Source: JANLSO01 sp031362405 (GTDB taxonomy: Bacteria > Actinomycetota > Thermoleophilia > Miltoncostaeales > Miltoncostaeaceae). Taken from it: a stretch of 24,364 nucleotides of DNA. The stretch is from contig JANLSO010000162.1 of NCBI GenBank assembly GCA_031362405.1, positions 1 through 24,364 on the forward strand, read 5' to 3'. The position numbers were made by a program, and so were the translations under genes. Positions within the stretch are counted from its first letter, which is position 1. Each line of letters begins with the position of its first letter. Below the pieces are notes generated by a model. That model was not told where the DNA came from, searched no databases, and worked only from the letters and a program-made list of their open reading frames with translations. Shown in pieces: positions 15,308-22,750 of the stretch.

Positions 15308-15997
15308 TCAGGTTTCTTTGTCGACCTTGTCCAAGTGGCGTCGCACGAACATTTCACCGGTGACGAGAAAGCGCACGCGCCCACCGAGTTCGGCGCCGTT
15401 GTTGGCGACCCGCTCGAGATGGCGTGCGACGAGCACCGCCGCCGCCGCCCAGGCACGCGTCTCGGGCTCGATTGCCAGCCGGGCGACCGCATCCAGGACC
15501 TCACCAAGCATGTGGCTCACGCTGGCGGACTTTTCTCTCGACCCCTCGCCGAGGGGGACGTCACCCCGCGCGATCGCCTCGATTGCCTGGGCCAGGGTGT
15601 CGACCGCTCGCGCGCTCATGCGCGAAACCAGGGCTTGTACGTCGGGAAGCGCCCCCTCCGGATGCACGTATCGCGCGAGCTCCGCGACCGCGACGGCAAG
15701 GTCACCGACGCGCTCGAGCGCGATCACGGCGATCAGCCCGACGTGCAAAAGACGTTGATCGCTGGCCACGGGAGCCTCGAGCAGCTGAATCCTGAAGATC
15801 ATCTGGTCGAGCTCGGAGCACAATCCGTCGACACGTTCGTCACCCTCGATGACGATGGCGGCGGCATCGGAGTCGACGTCTTCCCAGGCAGCCACCGATC
15901 GCTCGACCTGCCGCAGCACGACGCTGGCCATCTCGACCATTCCTCCCCGAAACTGCTCCATCTCGGTTTGAAGGTGCGGGCGGGCGCCAGACGTCAT
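15308..15997 (-). CDS. phoU: PhoU-domain phosphate signalling protein
   Basis: 229 residues made of two PhoU three-helix repeats. The first carries the acidic stretch VIEGDERVDGLCSELDQMIF, matching the D-x2-I/V-D metal-binding pattern; the second is near the end with AAAVLVARHLERVANNGAEL. PhoU links the PstSCAB phosphate transporter to the PhoR kinase and restrains phosphate uptake. No pst or phoR gene is in the window, so this is a stand-alone copy. The ATG follows a TAACCT box by 6 nt on the minus strand, consistent with a leaderless transcript. It converges on the Nudix/small ORF with only 6 nt between stops, leaving no room for a terminator. Confidence 0.85.
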   Translation of the reverse strand: MTSGARPHLQTEMEQFRGGMVEMASVVLRQVERSVAAWEDVDSDAAAIVIEGDERVDGLCSELDQMIFRIQLLEAPVASDQRLLHVGLIAVIALERVGDLAVAVAELARYVHPEGALPDVQALVSRMSARAVDTLAQAIEAIARGDVPLGEGSREKSASVSHMLGEVLDAVARLAIEPETRAWAAAAVLVARHLERVANNGAELGGRVRFLVTGEMFVRRHLDKVDKET

Positions 15998-16003
15998 GGG
16001 CAG

Positions 16004-16009
16004 AGGTTA
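16004..16009 (-). promoter_or_regulatory. phoU: -10 box for leaderless phoU
   Basis: The minus strand reads TAACCT, then 6 nt, then the phoU ATG at 15997. It lies 70 nt from the divergent -10 box of the membrane protein gene. Confidence 0.5.
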
Positions 16010-16078
16010 CGTGGGAAGACCACCCAAGCGGTAGTCGATACCCGCGATGTTCTCGGGATCGCAACGATTCGGCGCCGC

Positions 16079-16084
16079 TACGAT
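16079..16084 (+). promoter_or_regulatory. -10 box for leaderless membrane protein gene
   Basis: TACGAT followed by exactly 7 nt and the ATG at 16092. It decides the start over the in-frame codon at 16047. Confidence 0.55.
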
Positions 16085-16091
16085 CGGTGCG

Positions 16092-16865
16092 ATGACGGTC
16101 AGCTCCATTTCGCCACCCCGACGACCCCTTCCTCGTACGATCGCCGAACCCGGGCGCCTGTGCATCGCGATCTTCCTGATCACGGTTGCCGGGCTGGCCC
16201 TCGATCGATGGGCGAGTCTGGGGCAACAGCACCTGCTCGGCGCCTGCACCGCGGCGATCCTCGCCATCGTGCTCATCTCCGCAACCCCCCTCGAGCGAGC
16301 TCAGACGCTGGTGGTCGTCTGCGTGGCCACCGGTTTCGAGGTGATCGGCTCGATTATCTGGGGTGTCTACGTATACCGGTGGGGGAACCTGCCGCTGTTC
16401 GTCCCTCCCGGCCACGGACTCGTTTATCTGTTCGGGCTGAGGCTTACCCAAACCCGCTGGGCGGTGCGCCGTCCCGGTCGCCTCGTGGGCGCGGCGATTT
16501 TCGGCGCGGCCGCATGGGCGGTGACGGGTCTGACGCTGCTGTCACGTACCGATGTCGGGGGCGCGATCGGAGTCGCCGTGCTCGTCATCTTCCTGCTGCG
16601 TGGCCGCGCGCCGCAGGTCTATGCCGGAGTGTTTCTGTTTGTCGCGTTTCTCGAGTTCTACGGCACGTGGATCGGGACGTGGTTCTGGTTGCCGCAAATC
16701 CCCGGAACGGGCATCCCCAACGGGAACCCGCCCAGCGGGATTGCCAGCGGCTATGTGTTCTTCGATGTCGCCGCCATCGCTCTCGCACCCTGGCTGCTGT
16801 CGATCCTCGGGCGTTTGCGACGGCGCCGCTCGACAGCCCCGGCGACCTCGACGTCGTCGGGCTGA
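16092..16865 (+). CDS. polytopic membrane protein of unknown function
   Basis: 257 residues with about seven membrane segments (roughly residues 22-38, 48-64, 71-92, 131-150, 155-170, 177-199 and 218-240). A conserved-looking loop, GNLPLFVPPGHGLVYLFGL (PPGH at 105-108), sits between segments 3 and 4, and a polar loop IPGTGIPNGNPPSGIASG precedes the last. The C-terminus is a basic, Ser/Thr-rich tail. I do not recognise a family. It precedes a CtaG-like gene by 40 nt on the same strand, so a role near respiratory complex assembly is possible but not shown. Confidence 0.72.
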   Translation: MTVSSISPPRRPLPRTIAEPGRLCIAIFLITVAGLALDRWASLGQQHLLGACTAAILAIVLISATPLERAQTLVVVCVATGFEVIGSIIWGVYVYRWGNLPLFVPPGHGLVYLFGLRLTQTRWAVRRPGRLVGAAIFGAAAWAVTGLTLLSRTDVGGAIGVAVLVIFLLRGRAPQVYAGVFLFVAFLEFYGTWIGTWFWLPQIPGTGIPNGNPPSGIASGYVFFDVAAIALAPWLLSILGRLRRRRSTAPATSTSSG

Positions 16866-16905
16866 CCCCCCGACGTCGCCGGGATCGAAGTGCCATCATC
16901 GACGG

Positions 16906-17910
16906 GTGAACCGAGCTCTCTCGCTTCTCGTCGGGGCCGGCGCTCTCGCGCTGGTCCTCGCCCTCACCGCCGCGACTGGCGGCCGCCTGACGTCGTACAC
17001 CGGTCCGCTCGACGCAGCGACCCGACCCCCGTCTGAGTGGTGGGCTCTCTGGGTACTGCCGCCCCTCGAGCTTGCGGCGATCGCGGTGCTGGGCATTTCG
17101 GTGGCACGGGTGGGCCGGACCAACGGCGGTTTCCCGGCCCGCCGCCGCGGCTACCTGGTCGCCGCGATGGCGGTGCTGGTGATCAGCGTGTGCTCGCCAC
17201 TGGGCGGCCTCGCGCAGGCGGGCATCCTCTCGGCCCACATGTTCCAGCACACCCTCATCGGCGGCTTCGCGCCGCTTCTCATCTTGCTGTCTTTGCCGCG
17301 CGGGCTCACCATCCCGACGCGCGGCTTGTTTTCTACCCGGCTTTGGCGTGGCCTGTCGCAACCCATCGTCGCCTTTTGCGTGTGGGTCGCCAGCACCCTC
17401 ACTTGGCTCGTGCCCGATCTGCATCACGCGGTTCTGTCGCATCAGTCGCTGTGGTTCGCCCAGCAGCTGGCGTTCTTCGGGTTCGGCACGCTCCTCTGGG
17501 CCCCGATCGTCGATCGGTTGACGACATCGCCCACCTGGTTCGGCACGACCGCCAAGTGCGTCTACATGACCGGGGTCTGGTTCACGGGTCTGGGCATCGC
17601 AAACGTCTTCTGGTTCTCCGGTTACGCCTTCTACTCGTCCCACGCCGTCGCGGCGAAGGTCTGGGGGCTCGACCCGCTCCAGGATCAGGCCAACGCGGGC
17701 ACGGTGATGATGCTCGTGCACTGCTTCCTCGCCTTCGGCGCAATTGCGGTCCTCTTCTTCCGGGGCGCCCGGGAAGGGGCGCTGGAGCAGAGGCTCATCG
17801 AGGCCGGCCTCGAACCTGGCCGGATCAGCTCGGCGCTTCGGCGTGGGGAGCTGGACGACCTCGCCCGCGCCACCGGCGTCTCCCTGCGCTCCCGCCCTGG
17901 GATGGACTGA
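16906..17910 (+). CDS. CtaG-like cytochrome c oxidase assembly protein
   Basis: 334 residues from GTG at 16906, which fits the end of the previous gene and gives MNRALSLLVGAGALALVLAL as the first membrane segment. About eight membrane spans follow. ILSAHMFQHTLIGGFAPLLI matches the caa3_CtaG (PF09678) pattern, with two His on one helix; further candidate ligands are in VPDLHHAVLSHQSLWF and SSHAVAA and in the late helix MMLVHCFLAF. Such proteins help deliver copper to cytochrome oxidase, and related actinobacterial proteins are fused to CopD. The C-terminal 60 residues are soluble and charged. It converges on the nucleotidyltransferase gene with 5 nt between stops. Confidence 0.85.
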   Translation: MNRALSLLVGAGALALVLALTAATGGRLTSYTGPLDAATRPPSEWWALWVLPPLELAAIAVLGISVARVGRTNGGFPARRRGYLVAAMAVLVISVCSPLGGLAQAGILSAHMFQHTLIGGFAPLLILLSLPRGLTIPTRGLFSTRLWRGLSQPIVAFCVWVASTLTWLVPDLHHAVLSHQSLWFAQQLAFFGFGTLLWAPIVDRLTTSPTWFGTTAKCVYMTGVWFTGLGIANVFWFSGYAFYSSHAVAAKVWGLDPLQDQANAGTVMMLVHCFLAFGAIAVLFFRGAREGALEQRLIEAGLEPGRISSALRRGELDDLARATGVSLRSRPGMD

Positions 17911-17915
17911 GATGG

Positions 17916-18380
17916 CTACTCATTCACGCCATCAAGTAAATGACGCAACTTGACGAGGTCTGCCAGATCTTGAGCGCGTGCCGAGGCCGCCTTGTTGTCG
18001 GCCAAGCCTCGAAGGCCGATGAAGGGAATCTCATGGCCATTGACGGAGGTCACGAGCCGATCGGCCCAGCACTCCTCGAAATCCACGCCATCCGGCGACG
18101 TCAGCAGGTCGATGCGCTGGGGTGGATATCCGAGCTGGACCACCATGCCCGCCGTAAGAAAGTCTTCCTCGCTGATACCGAGCGATCCGAATCCAAAATC
18201 ATCGAGGGCGGCGATCATCGCTCTGCTGTTCGACGGCTCCATCCAGATCCAGATATCCAGGTCCTTCGTGAACCGGGGATGGCCGTGCGCGGCCATTGCG
18301 TAGCCACCGACGACGAGGAACCGCACGTTACTTCTGTCGAGTGATGCGAACAACTCGTTGAAGTCGGGGTCGAGCTCCAT
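17916..18380 (-). CDS. MNT-type nucleotidyltransferase, putative toxin-antitoxin component
   Basis: 154 residues from the ATG at 18380 (MELDPDFNELFASLDRSNVR). The core is a minimal nucleotidyltransferase fold: VGGYAMAAHGHPRFTKDLDI supplies the G-G and D-x-D catalytic pair, and a later strand with RIDLLTSPDGVDFEE supplies a third acidic residue. It resembles DUF6036/AbiEii-like nucleotidyltransferases that modify tRNA or proteins and act in toxin-antitoxin or abortive infection pairs. The gene overlaps the upstream 60-residue ORF by 53 nt, in a different frame, so they are tightly linked. GC is visibly lower than in the flanking genes, suggesting acquisition. Toxic activity is inferred from family only. 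Confidence 0.78.
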   Translation of the reverse strand: MELDPDFNELFASLDRSNVRFLVVGGYAMAAHGHPRFTKDLDIWIWMEPSNSRAMIAALDDFGFGSLGISEEDFLTAGMVVQLGYPPQRIDLLTSPDGVDFEECWADRLVTSVNGHEIPFIGLRGLADNKAASARAQDLADLVKLRHLLDGVNE

Positions 18381-18510
18381 CAGTCCACCCGTAGTAGGCC
18401 CTTCGTAGTTCTTCGACCATCGCGATTCGCTCCGCGGGGGGCCGACTCCGCCAGTAGGTCGCGTCGTCGTCCTCGTCATACATCGATTTCTTCACCACGA
18501 CACGTTTCAC
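18328..18510 (-). CDS. small partner of the nucleotidyltransferase, putative antitoxin
   Basis: 60 residues, MKRVVVKKSMYDEDDDATYW then SRPPAERIAMVEELRRAYYG and a PRLQRVVRI ending. Similar small proteins with a W-x-S-R-P-P-x-E-R and L-Q/F-Q-R-V pattern commonly precede nucleotidyltransferases of this kind, as I recall. The GTG start at 18510 follows TACGAT by 6 nt, so the transcript is probably leaderless. The GTG overlaps no other gene, but its 3' end overlaps the downstream partner by 53 nt. An alternative ATG lies at 18483. Confidence 0.7.
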   Translation of the reverse strand: MKRVVVKKSMYDEDDDATYWRSRPPAERIAMVEELRRAYYGWTDGARPRLQRVVRITRQK

Positions 18511-18516
18511 CCTCTC

Positions 18517-18522
18517 ATCGTA
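18517..18522 (-). promoter_or_regulatory. -10 box of the nucleotidyltransferase pair
   Basis: The minus strand reads TACGAT, then 6 nt (GAGAGG), then GTG at 18510. The GAGAGG could also serve as a weak ribosome site, but the spacing fits a leaderless start. Confidence 0.5.
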
Positions 18523-18558
18523 TCGCGTCGATCAATCTTCCGGCTGCGGATTCCGAGG

Positions 18559-18819
18559 TCAGATCATCCCGAAGAAGTCCTGGCAGGCGTCGCTGTGGGG
18601 CAGGTGGCTGACGTCGGCCAGTGTGACCTCGGCGGGCCAGCCCGGCGATGGGGCCGACGCGTCGGCGGGGCAGGCGGTGATCACCGCCTGCCAGCGCATG
18701 ATCGAGCACGACCAGCCGATCTCCTCGAACTCACGGATCAGGTCGTGTAGGAGATCCGGTGATCCGATCAGCCGATAGTTGGGTGCGGGGGCAGCGGGGG
18801 CCGGGAGCGGATGTGACAT
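18559..18819 (-). CDS. unknown 86-residue protein
   Basis: Begins MSHPLPAPAAPAPNYRLIGS and contains IREFEEIGWSCSIMRWQAVI, a short amphipathic alpha/beta pattern with three Cys and two Trp. No family is recognised. It is divergent from the gene at 18841, with 21 nt between start codons. A longer in-frame extension upstream would lie antisense to that gene and is not accepted. The frame is plausible rather than proven. Confidence 0.5.
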   Translation of the reverse strand: MSHPLPAPAAPAPNYRLIGSPDLLHDLIREFEEIGWSCSIMRWQAVITACPADASAPSPGWPAEVTLADVSHLPHSDACQDFFGMI

Positions 18820-18824
18820 CGGTG

Positions 18825-18830
18825 TAGAGT
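18825..18830 (+). promoter_or_regulatory. -10 box of the 18841 gene
   Basis: TAGAGT lies 10 nt before the GTG at 18841. The expected transcription start is about 3 nt before the codon, so the leader is essentially absent. Confidence 0.45.
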
Positions 18831-18840
18831 CTGCCGCGTC

Positions 18841-19134
18841 GTGGCCGGCGTCGTCTCCATCAGCGGGGAGATCTCCCTCCTGTGGCAGGACATCGACCCC
18901 TACCAGGGTGATGTCCTTCTCCTCAGCCTCGACACGGACGAGCCCCTCGTCATGAATACGTTCGAGTTGCGTGGGCCTCTGGCCGAGCGCTTCAAGGATG
19001 GTGCGCTCGAGGAGGGGATGCGGGTGCGCATCGACTGTCGTTCGGAGACGATCGAGTTGATCAACATGGAGATGCACACCACATCGGACGAGCAGATCCA
19101 GGTGGTCGTCGACATCGTGGTGCTCGAAGCGTGA
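18841..19134 (+). CDS. unknown 97-residue acidic protein
   Basis: GTG start. The protein begins VAGVVSISGEISLLWQDIDP (V read as Met) and is rich in beta-strand-like segments and Asp/Glu, ending VVVDIVVLEA. No transmembrane segment or motif is seen; a small beta-barrel or a regulatory domain is possible. It lies 25 nt upstream of tRNA-Gln on the same strand. Strong third-position GC supports real coding on this strand over the antisense reading. Confidence 0.62.
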   Translation: MAGVVSISGEISLLWQDIDPYQGDVLLLSLDTDEPLVMNTFELRGPLAERFKDGALEEGMRVRIDCRSETIELINMEMHTTSDEQIQVVVDIVVLEA

Positions 19135-19159
19135 GCCTGCTCCGGGTTCGGTTAATCAA

Positions 19160-19230
19160 TGGGGCGTAGCCAAGCGGTAAGGCAGCGGGTTTTGGTCCCG
19201 CGATCGGAGGTTCGAGTCCTCCCGCCCCAG
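19160..19230 (+). tRNA. tRNA-Gln (anticodon TTG)
   Basis: A complete cloverleaf: acceptor TGGGGCG with CGCCCCA, D-stem GCC/GGC, anticodon stem GCGGG/CCCGC around loop TTTTGGT (anticodon TTG), a 5-nt variable loop, and T-stem GGAGG/CCTCC with loop TTCGAGT. The discriminator is G19230. CCA is not encoded. The U1-A72 closing pair is typical for tRNA-Gln. It is 29 nt before glmU. Confidence 0.95.
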
Positions 19231-19259
19231 CTCGTCATCGCGTCGCAGGAGGTTCGACC

Positions 19260-20654
19260 GTGAAGCTCGGCGTCGTCGTCTTGGCCGCCGGTCAGGGCAC
19301 CCGAATGCGCTCGGAGCGCCCGAAGGTTCTGCACGCGCTGGCGGGCCGCTCAATGGTGGCGTGGGTGCTGGCGTCTCTCGATGGGCTCGCGGTCGCCGAC
19401 TGCGTCGTCGTCGTCGGACACGGAGCTGATCAGGTTGCCGCGGCCCTGCCCGCCGGCGTGTCGTCGGCGCTCCAGGCCGAGCAAAAGGGAACTGGTCACG
19501 CGGCGCAGATCGGCCTCGGTGCGCTCGATGCCACCTGCGACACCGTCCTGATCCTCTGTGGCGACACACCCCTGGTGCGCTCCGAACTGATCGCCCAGCT
19601 CGTTGCGATTCACGTGAGCGCCGGGCGGCCCGCGACGATGGTCACCGCCGTGCTCGACGACGCCGGCGCGTACGGTCGCGTGCTGCGCAGCCTGGCCGGC
19701 GATCTCGACGCGGTCGTTGAAGCCCGCGACGCCACACCCGAGCAGCTCGAGGTGGGGGAGATCAACGCGGGTATCTATGTGGCTGATCGCGCCGCCTTGG
19801 AAGCCGCCCTTGCGGGCGTGGGTACCGACAACGCCCAGGGCGAGATCTACCTTCCCGACGCGCTCCCCTTGATGGGCGGCCCCGTCGGCATCGTGGTCTC
19901 GGATGATCCGCTCGTCGTCGCAGGCGTCAACAACCGCATCGATCTTGCCGACTGCGAGGCCGAGCTTCAGCGCCGTCTTCGCGAACGCCTGATGCTCGAC
20001 GGGGTCACGATGACCGATCCGACCGCCGTGTTCGTCGACCACGACGTACGCGTCGGGCGTGACACGGTCCTCTTGCCCGGCGTGCACCTTCGCAAGGGAT
20101 CCACGATCGGTGAGGCCTGCGCCATCGGTCCCGACTGCATCGTGTCTGCCTCGCACATCGGCGACCGCTGCACGCTGATCACCACACACGTGTACGAATC
20201 GGCGATCGCCGACGACTGCCAGCTCGGCCCGTTTGCGTATCTGCGCCCCGGCAATCAAATGCACGCGGGCGCCAAGGTAGGCACGTACGTGGAGATGAAG
20301 AACACAACGCTCGGCGCCAAAGCCAAGGTCCCACACCTGTCGTACGTCGGCGACGCGGAGATCGGTGAGGCCACCAACATCGGGGCCGGAAACATCACGG
20401 CCAACTACGACGGCTTTCGCAAGCACCGTACGGTGATCGGTGCCCGCGTGCGCACGGGTTCGGACTGCGTCTTCGTCGCCCCGGTCACCGTCGGCGACGA
20501 TGCGATGACGGCCGCCGGGTCGATCATCACGCACGGGGTGCCGGCCGGCGCCCTGGGGATCGCCCGGTCGCGGCAGAGCGTGATCGAAGGGTTCACCGCC
20601 AAGGCCACGGCACGCGCCGCGGCCGCGAACGAAAAGGACAAGGGGAACGCGTGA
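19260..20654 (+). CDS. glmU: bifunctional GlcN-1-P acetyltransferase / GlcNAc-1-P uridyltransferase
   Basis: 464 residues. GTG start with AGGAGG 7 nt upstream. The N-terminal uridyltransferase has LAAGQGTRMRSERPKVLHAL, the L-x2-G-x-G-T-x-M-x4-P-K signature, and later CGDTPLV and EINAGIY. The C-terminal half is a left-handed beta-helix of hexapeptide repeats; H359 in VPHLSYVGDAEIGEATNIGA corresponds to the acetyltransfer catalytic His. It makes UDP-GlcNAc for peptidoglycan and other glycans in the cytosol. Its TGA overlaps the GTG of prs (GTGA). glmU followed by prs is a conserved bacterial pair. Confidence 0.97.
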   Translation: MKLGVVVLAAGQGTRMRSERPKVLHALAGRSMVAWVLASLDGLAVADCVVVVGHGADQVAAALPAGVSSALQAEQKGTGHAAQIGLGALDATCDTVLILCGDTPLVRSELIAQLVAIHVSAGRPATMVTAVLDDAGAYGRVLRSLAGDLDAVVEARDATPEQLEVGEINAGIYVADRAALEAALAGVGTDNAQGEIYLPDALPLMGGPVGIVVSDDPLVVAGVNNRIDLADCEAELQRRLRERLMLDGVTMTDPTAVFVDHDVRVGRDTVLLPGVHLRKGSTIGEACAIGPDCIVSASHIGDRCTLITTHVYESAIADDCQLGPFAYLRPGNQMHAGAKVGTYVEMKNTTLGAKAKVPHLSYVGDAEIGEATNIGAGNITANYDGFRKHRTVIGARVRTGSDCVFVAPVTVGDDAMTAAGSIITHGVPAGALGIARSRQSVIEGFTAKATARAAAANEKDKGNA

Positions 20655-21670
20655 ACACCAGCGCCGATCGCCGGATCACCACCAGCATCGACCGGGAGGA
20701 CAGCAAGCGCCTCATGGTCTTCGCCGGGCGTGCGAGCCGTGAGCTGGGTGAGCGCATCTCGACGCGCCTGGGTATCGATCTGGGCGAGGTGACCCTCAAG
20801 ACCTTCGCCAACGGCGAGATCTACGTGCGCTACGAAGAGAGCGTTCGCGGCGCCGATGTCTTCCTCGTGCAGTCGACCTGCCAGCCGGTGAACGACAGCC
20901 TGATGGAGCTGCTGATCATGGTGAACGCGGCCAAGCTCGCTTCGGCGCACCGGATCAATGCGGTGATTCCCTGGTATGGCTACTCGCGGCAAGACAAGAA
21001 GTCGGCCCCGCGGGAGCCGATCACCGCGAAGCTCGTCGCCGAGCTGCTGCAGGCCGCGGGCGTCGACCGCGTCCTTACCATGGACCTCCACGCCGGCCAG
21101 GTGCAGGGCTTTTTCCAGATCCCGGTCGACCACATGACCGCCGTCCCCCTCATCGCCGAGCACTTCACCGAGCGCGTCTACCGCGGTGACCTCTCGAACA
21201 AGCTCGTTGTGGTGTCGCCCGACGCGGGGCGGGCGAAGCTCGCAAACCACTTCGCTGAGAAGCTCGGGGCGACCCTCGCCGTGCTCACCAAGCAACGGCC
21301 CGATCACAACCAGGCCGAGATCACCCTGCTGATCGGTGACGTCCAGGGGCGCGACGCGATCCTGATCGACGACATGATCGACACGGCGGGCACCCTCGTC
21401 GCCGGTGCTCGTGTCGTGAAAAACGGCGGGGCCAATCGCATCTACGCCGCCGCCGTCCACGGCCTCTTCTCAGGAGCCGCCTTCGAGCGGCTCGCCGACT
21501 GCGACATCGAAGAGATCGTCGTCACCGACACCGTGCCGCTCGCGCCGGGCGCGCCGGAGGGCCTTTTCAAGATCCTTTCGGTCGACCGAATCCTCGCCGA
21601 TTCGGTCCACAACGTTTTCTGCGACGAATCGGTGAGCGAGATCTTCGCCGGGGAGAACCAGCTCTTCTAA
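20651..21670 (+). CDS. prs: ribose-phosphate pyrophosphokinase (PRPP synthase)
   Basis: 339 residues; makes PRPP from ribose 5-phosphate and ATP, feeding purine, pyrimidine, His and Trp synthesis. Class I signatures are TFANGEIYVRYEESVRGADV, the ATP/Mg loop VLTMDLHAGQVQGFFQIPVD, SPDAGRAKLA, and the PRPP loop AILIDDMIDTAGTL. A 20-residue N-terminal extension precedes the core. GTG start overlapping glmU stop. The C-terminus VHNVFCDESVSEIFAGENQL (then F) is repeated in degenerate form downstream at about 22519. In many genomes rplY and pth follow directly; here nei and a remnant are interposed. Confidence 0.97.
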   Translation: MNTSADRRITTSIDREDSKRLMVFAGRASRELGERISTRLGIDLGEVTLKTFANGEIYVRYEESVRGADVFLVQSTCQPVNDSLMELLIMVNAAKLASAHRINAVIPWYGYSRQDKKSAPREPITAKLVAELLQAAGVDRVLTMDLHAGQVQGFFQIPVDHMTAVPLIAEHFTERVYRGDLSNKLVVVSPDAGRAKLANHFAEKLGATLAVLTKQRPDHNQAEITLLIGDVQGRDAILIDDMIDTAGTLVAGARVVKNGGANRIYAAAVHGLFSGAAFERLADCDIEEIVVTDTVPLAPGAPEGLFKILSVDRILADSVHNVFCDESVSEIFAGENQLF

Positions 21671-21744
21671 CGACAGCTAACGCGAGACCACAGAATCGGC
21701 CGTGCGGCATGAGCGTGGTTTCCCCGTAGGTTCGGAAACGATGT

Positions 21745-21920
21745 CATGCCCGGTCCCGGGCACCGGACATCGAACGGTAGGAAAAGCCGCTGAAAGGGCT
21801 CTTGGTGCACCGCTCGGCACGGCGTGTCATGTGTCCGGCACCGGTTTGAATCTGGCAGGCCTCGTAGGCGTCATGGGCGGTTGGCGACGGGCTCTCGGTC
21901 AATCGGATCCGTGCCAGAGG
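21745..21920. repeat. prs-nei junction repeat, degenerate copy A
   Basis: Contains a damaged form of the palindrome (21745-21770), the shared core GCCGCTGAAAGGGCT (21786-21800), a second box CATGTGTCCGGCACC (21828-21842) and then a fragment matching the 3' end of nei. The same elements occur in the same order in copy B, 847-857 nt further on, so this is a diverged direct repeat. It begins 75 nt after the prs stop. Confidence 0.8.
21846..21920 (-). pseudogene. 3' fragment of a nei-type gene
   Basis: On the minus strand this reads a broken version of the last 25 or so codons of the intact gene at 22702: AYEACQI against YACEACQI, with small deletions and no stop at the proper place. There is no upstream part, so it cannot make a glycosylase. 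It abuts a 16-nt stretch (21917-21932) matching the last codons of prs at 15 of 16 positions. Confidence 0.65.
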
Positions 21921-21945
21921 ACCAGCTCTTCTCACGCCGGGCGCG

Positions 21946-22440
21946 TCAGGTCCGAAGATCGGCAATTGGCAGCCCGACAAGCGGGTCGCCCAGCGCAACT
22001 CGCCGATCGCCCGTATGAAACACGACGCCCGCGACGAAGTCGTCGCCGACACGGTCGAGCCGATCGCGCCAGGCGGGCCATCGCAGCCGCGTCTTCGCGC
22101 CGTGGCACCGTCGATGCCGTGATCTGCGCAGCCACGAGTCGGCCGCCGGATGCCTCAATGACGGCGTCGATCTCCAAGCCTTCGGGCTCGCGCAGGGGTA
22201 GAGCGCCGCGCGCGTGTCTGACCAGGGGAGCTGCCTCGCAATCTCGGCGATGGCGAACGATTCGACCAGCGGCTCCGTTGACGGATCCTGCCGCCGCGCG
22301 AGGGCGGCGGCATCCGTGCCGATGATCGCCGCGGCGAGCCCTGTGTCGCATGCATGAAGTTTCGGCCGGCGCACCATTTTGGACGCCACCTTGCGACTCC
22401 ATGCCGGTAGCCGATGAAACAGGAAAGTGGTCCGCAAAAA
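21946..22440 (-). pseudogene. decayed DUF4143-type AAA ATPase remnant
   Basis: The minus strand shows the C-terminal part of a P-loop ATPase of the DUF4143 family: FLFHRLPAWSRKVASKMVRR, then PKLHACDTGLAAAIIG, ESFAIAEIARQLPWSD, and near the end GDDFVAGVVFHTGDRRVALG. The segment with GLEIDAVIEASGGRLVAAQI, the equivalent of the E-V-D-x-V nuclease-like core, is in another frame. Frameshifts near 22195 and 22070 compensate each other. The Walker A part and most of the protein are missing upstream, so this is a truncated, inactive remnant. Such genes are scattered among mobile and toxin-like accessory genes. The 22441-22518 stretch holds nothing I can identify. Confidence 0.75.
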
Positions 22441-22518
22441 GTCGGCGCTCTACTAGCCATTCTGCGGAAACGCCAGTGAGCATGATGTCGAGCATCCCGG
22501 TCGCCGCGATCTGATTCT

Positions 22519-22582
22519 CGCCCCCGCGATCCACAACTCTTCTACGACGAGTTGGTCAGAGAGATTTTCGCGGGAGAGGAAA
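22519..22582 (+). pseudogene. 3' fragment of prs
   Basis: Reads IHN, then after one missing base YDELVREIFAGEE, against VHNVFCDESVSEIFAGEN at the end of intact prs. Many differences are synonymous, which suggests a copy from a related lineage or an old duplication. The usual tail is replaced by KRG and runs into the palindrome. Confidence 0.65.
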
Positions 22583-22590
22583 AACGAGGT

Positions 22591-22619
22591 TCATGTCCGG
22601 TGCCGGGCACCGGACATGA
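22591..22619. terminator. perfect palindrome, likely bidirectional terminator
   Basis: TCATGTCCGGTGCC (22591-22604) pairs perfectly with 22606-22619 around a central G. It sits beyond the nei stop (22702) on the minus strand. A damaged copy at 21745-21770 sits after prs. Its form is that of a REP-like repeat as well as a terminator. Confidence 0.65.
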
Positions 22620-22750
22620 CACCGAACCGCAGCAGAGGCCGCTGAAAGGGCTTTCGGGTTCGCCGCGCGGCGTGGGTGTCGTGGCATGTGTCCGGCACTG
22701 TTTAGATCTGACAGGCCTCGCAGGCGTACATGGGGCGGTTGGCGACGGGC
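22592..22750. repeat. prs-nei junction repeat, copy B
   Basis: Intact palindrome (22591-22619), the core GCCGCTGAAAGGGCT (22638-22652), the second box CATGTGTCCGGCACT (22685-22699) and the functional 3' end of nei. Elements and order match copy A. Confidence 0.8.

Noticed and set aside
18820..19077. Extension of the minus gene at 18559 to 172 residues
   Set aside because: It would cover the gene at 18841 on the opposite strand, whose codon usage and promoter are better supported.
19350..21460. Long minus-strand frames opposite glmU and prs
   Set aside because: Both plus genes are certain; the antisense frames show no motifs.
21702..22325. Plus-strand 207-residue frame across the repeat and ATPase remnant
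   Set aside because: Arg/Ala-rich shadow that crosses repeat elements; the minus strand carries recognisable ATPase sequence.
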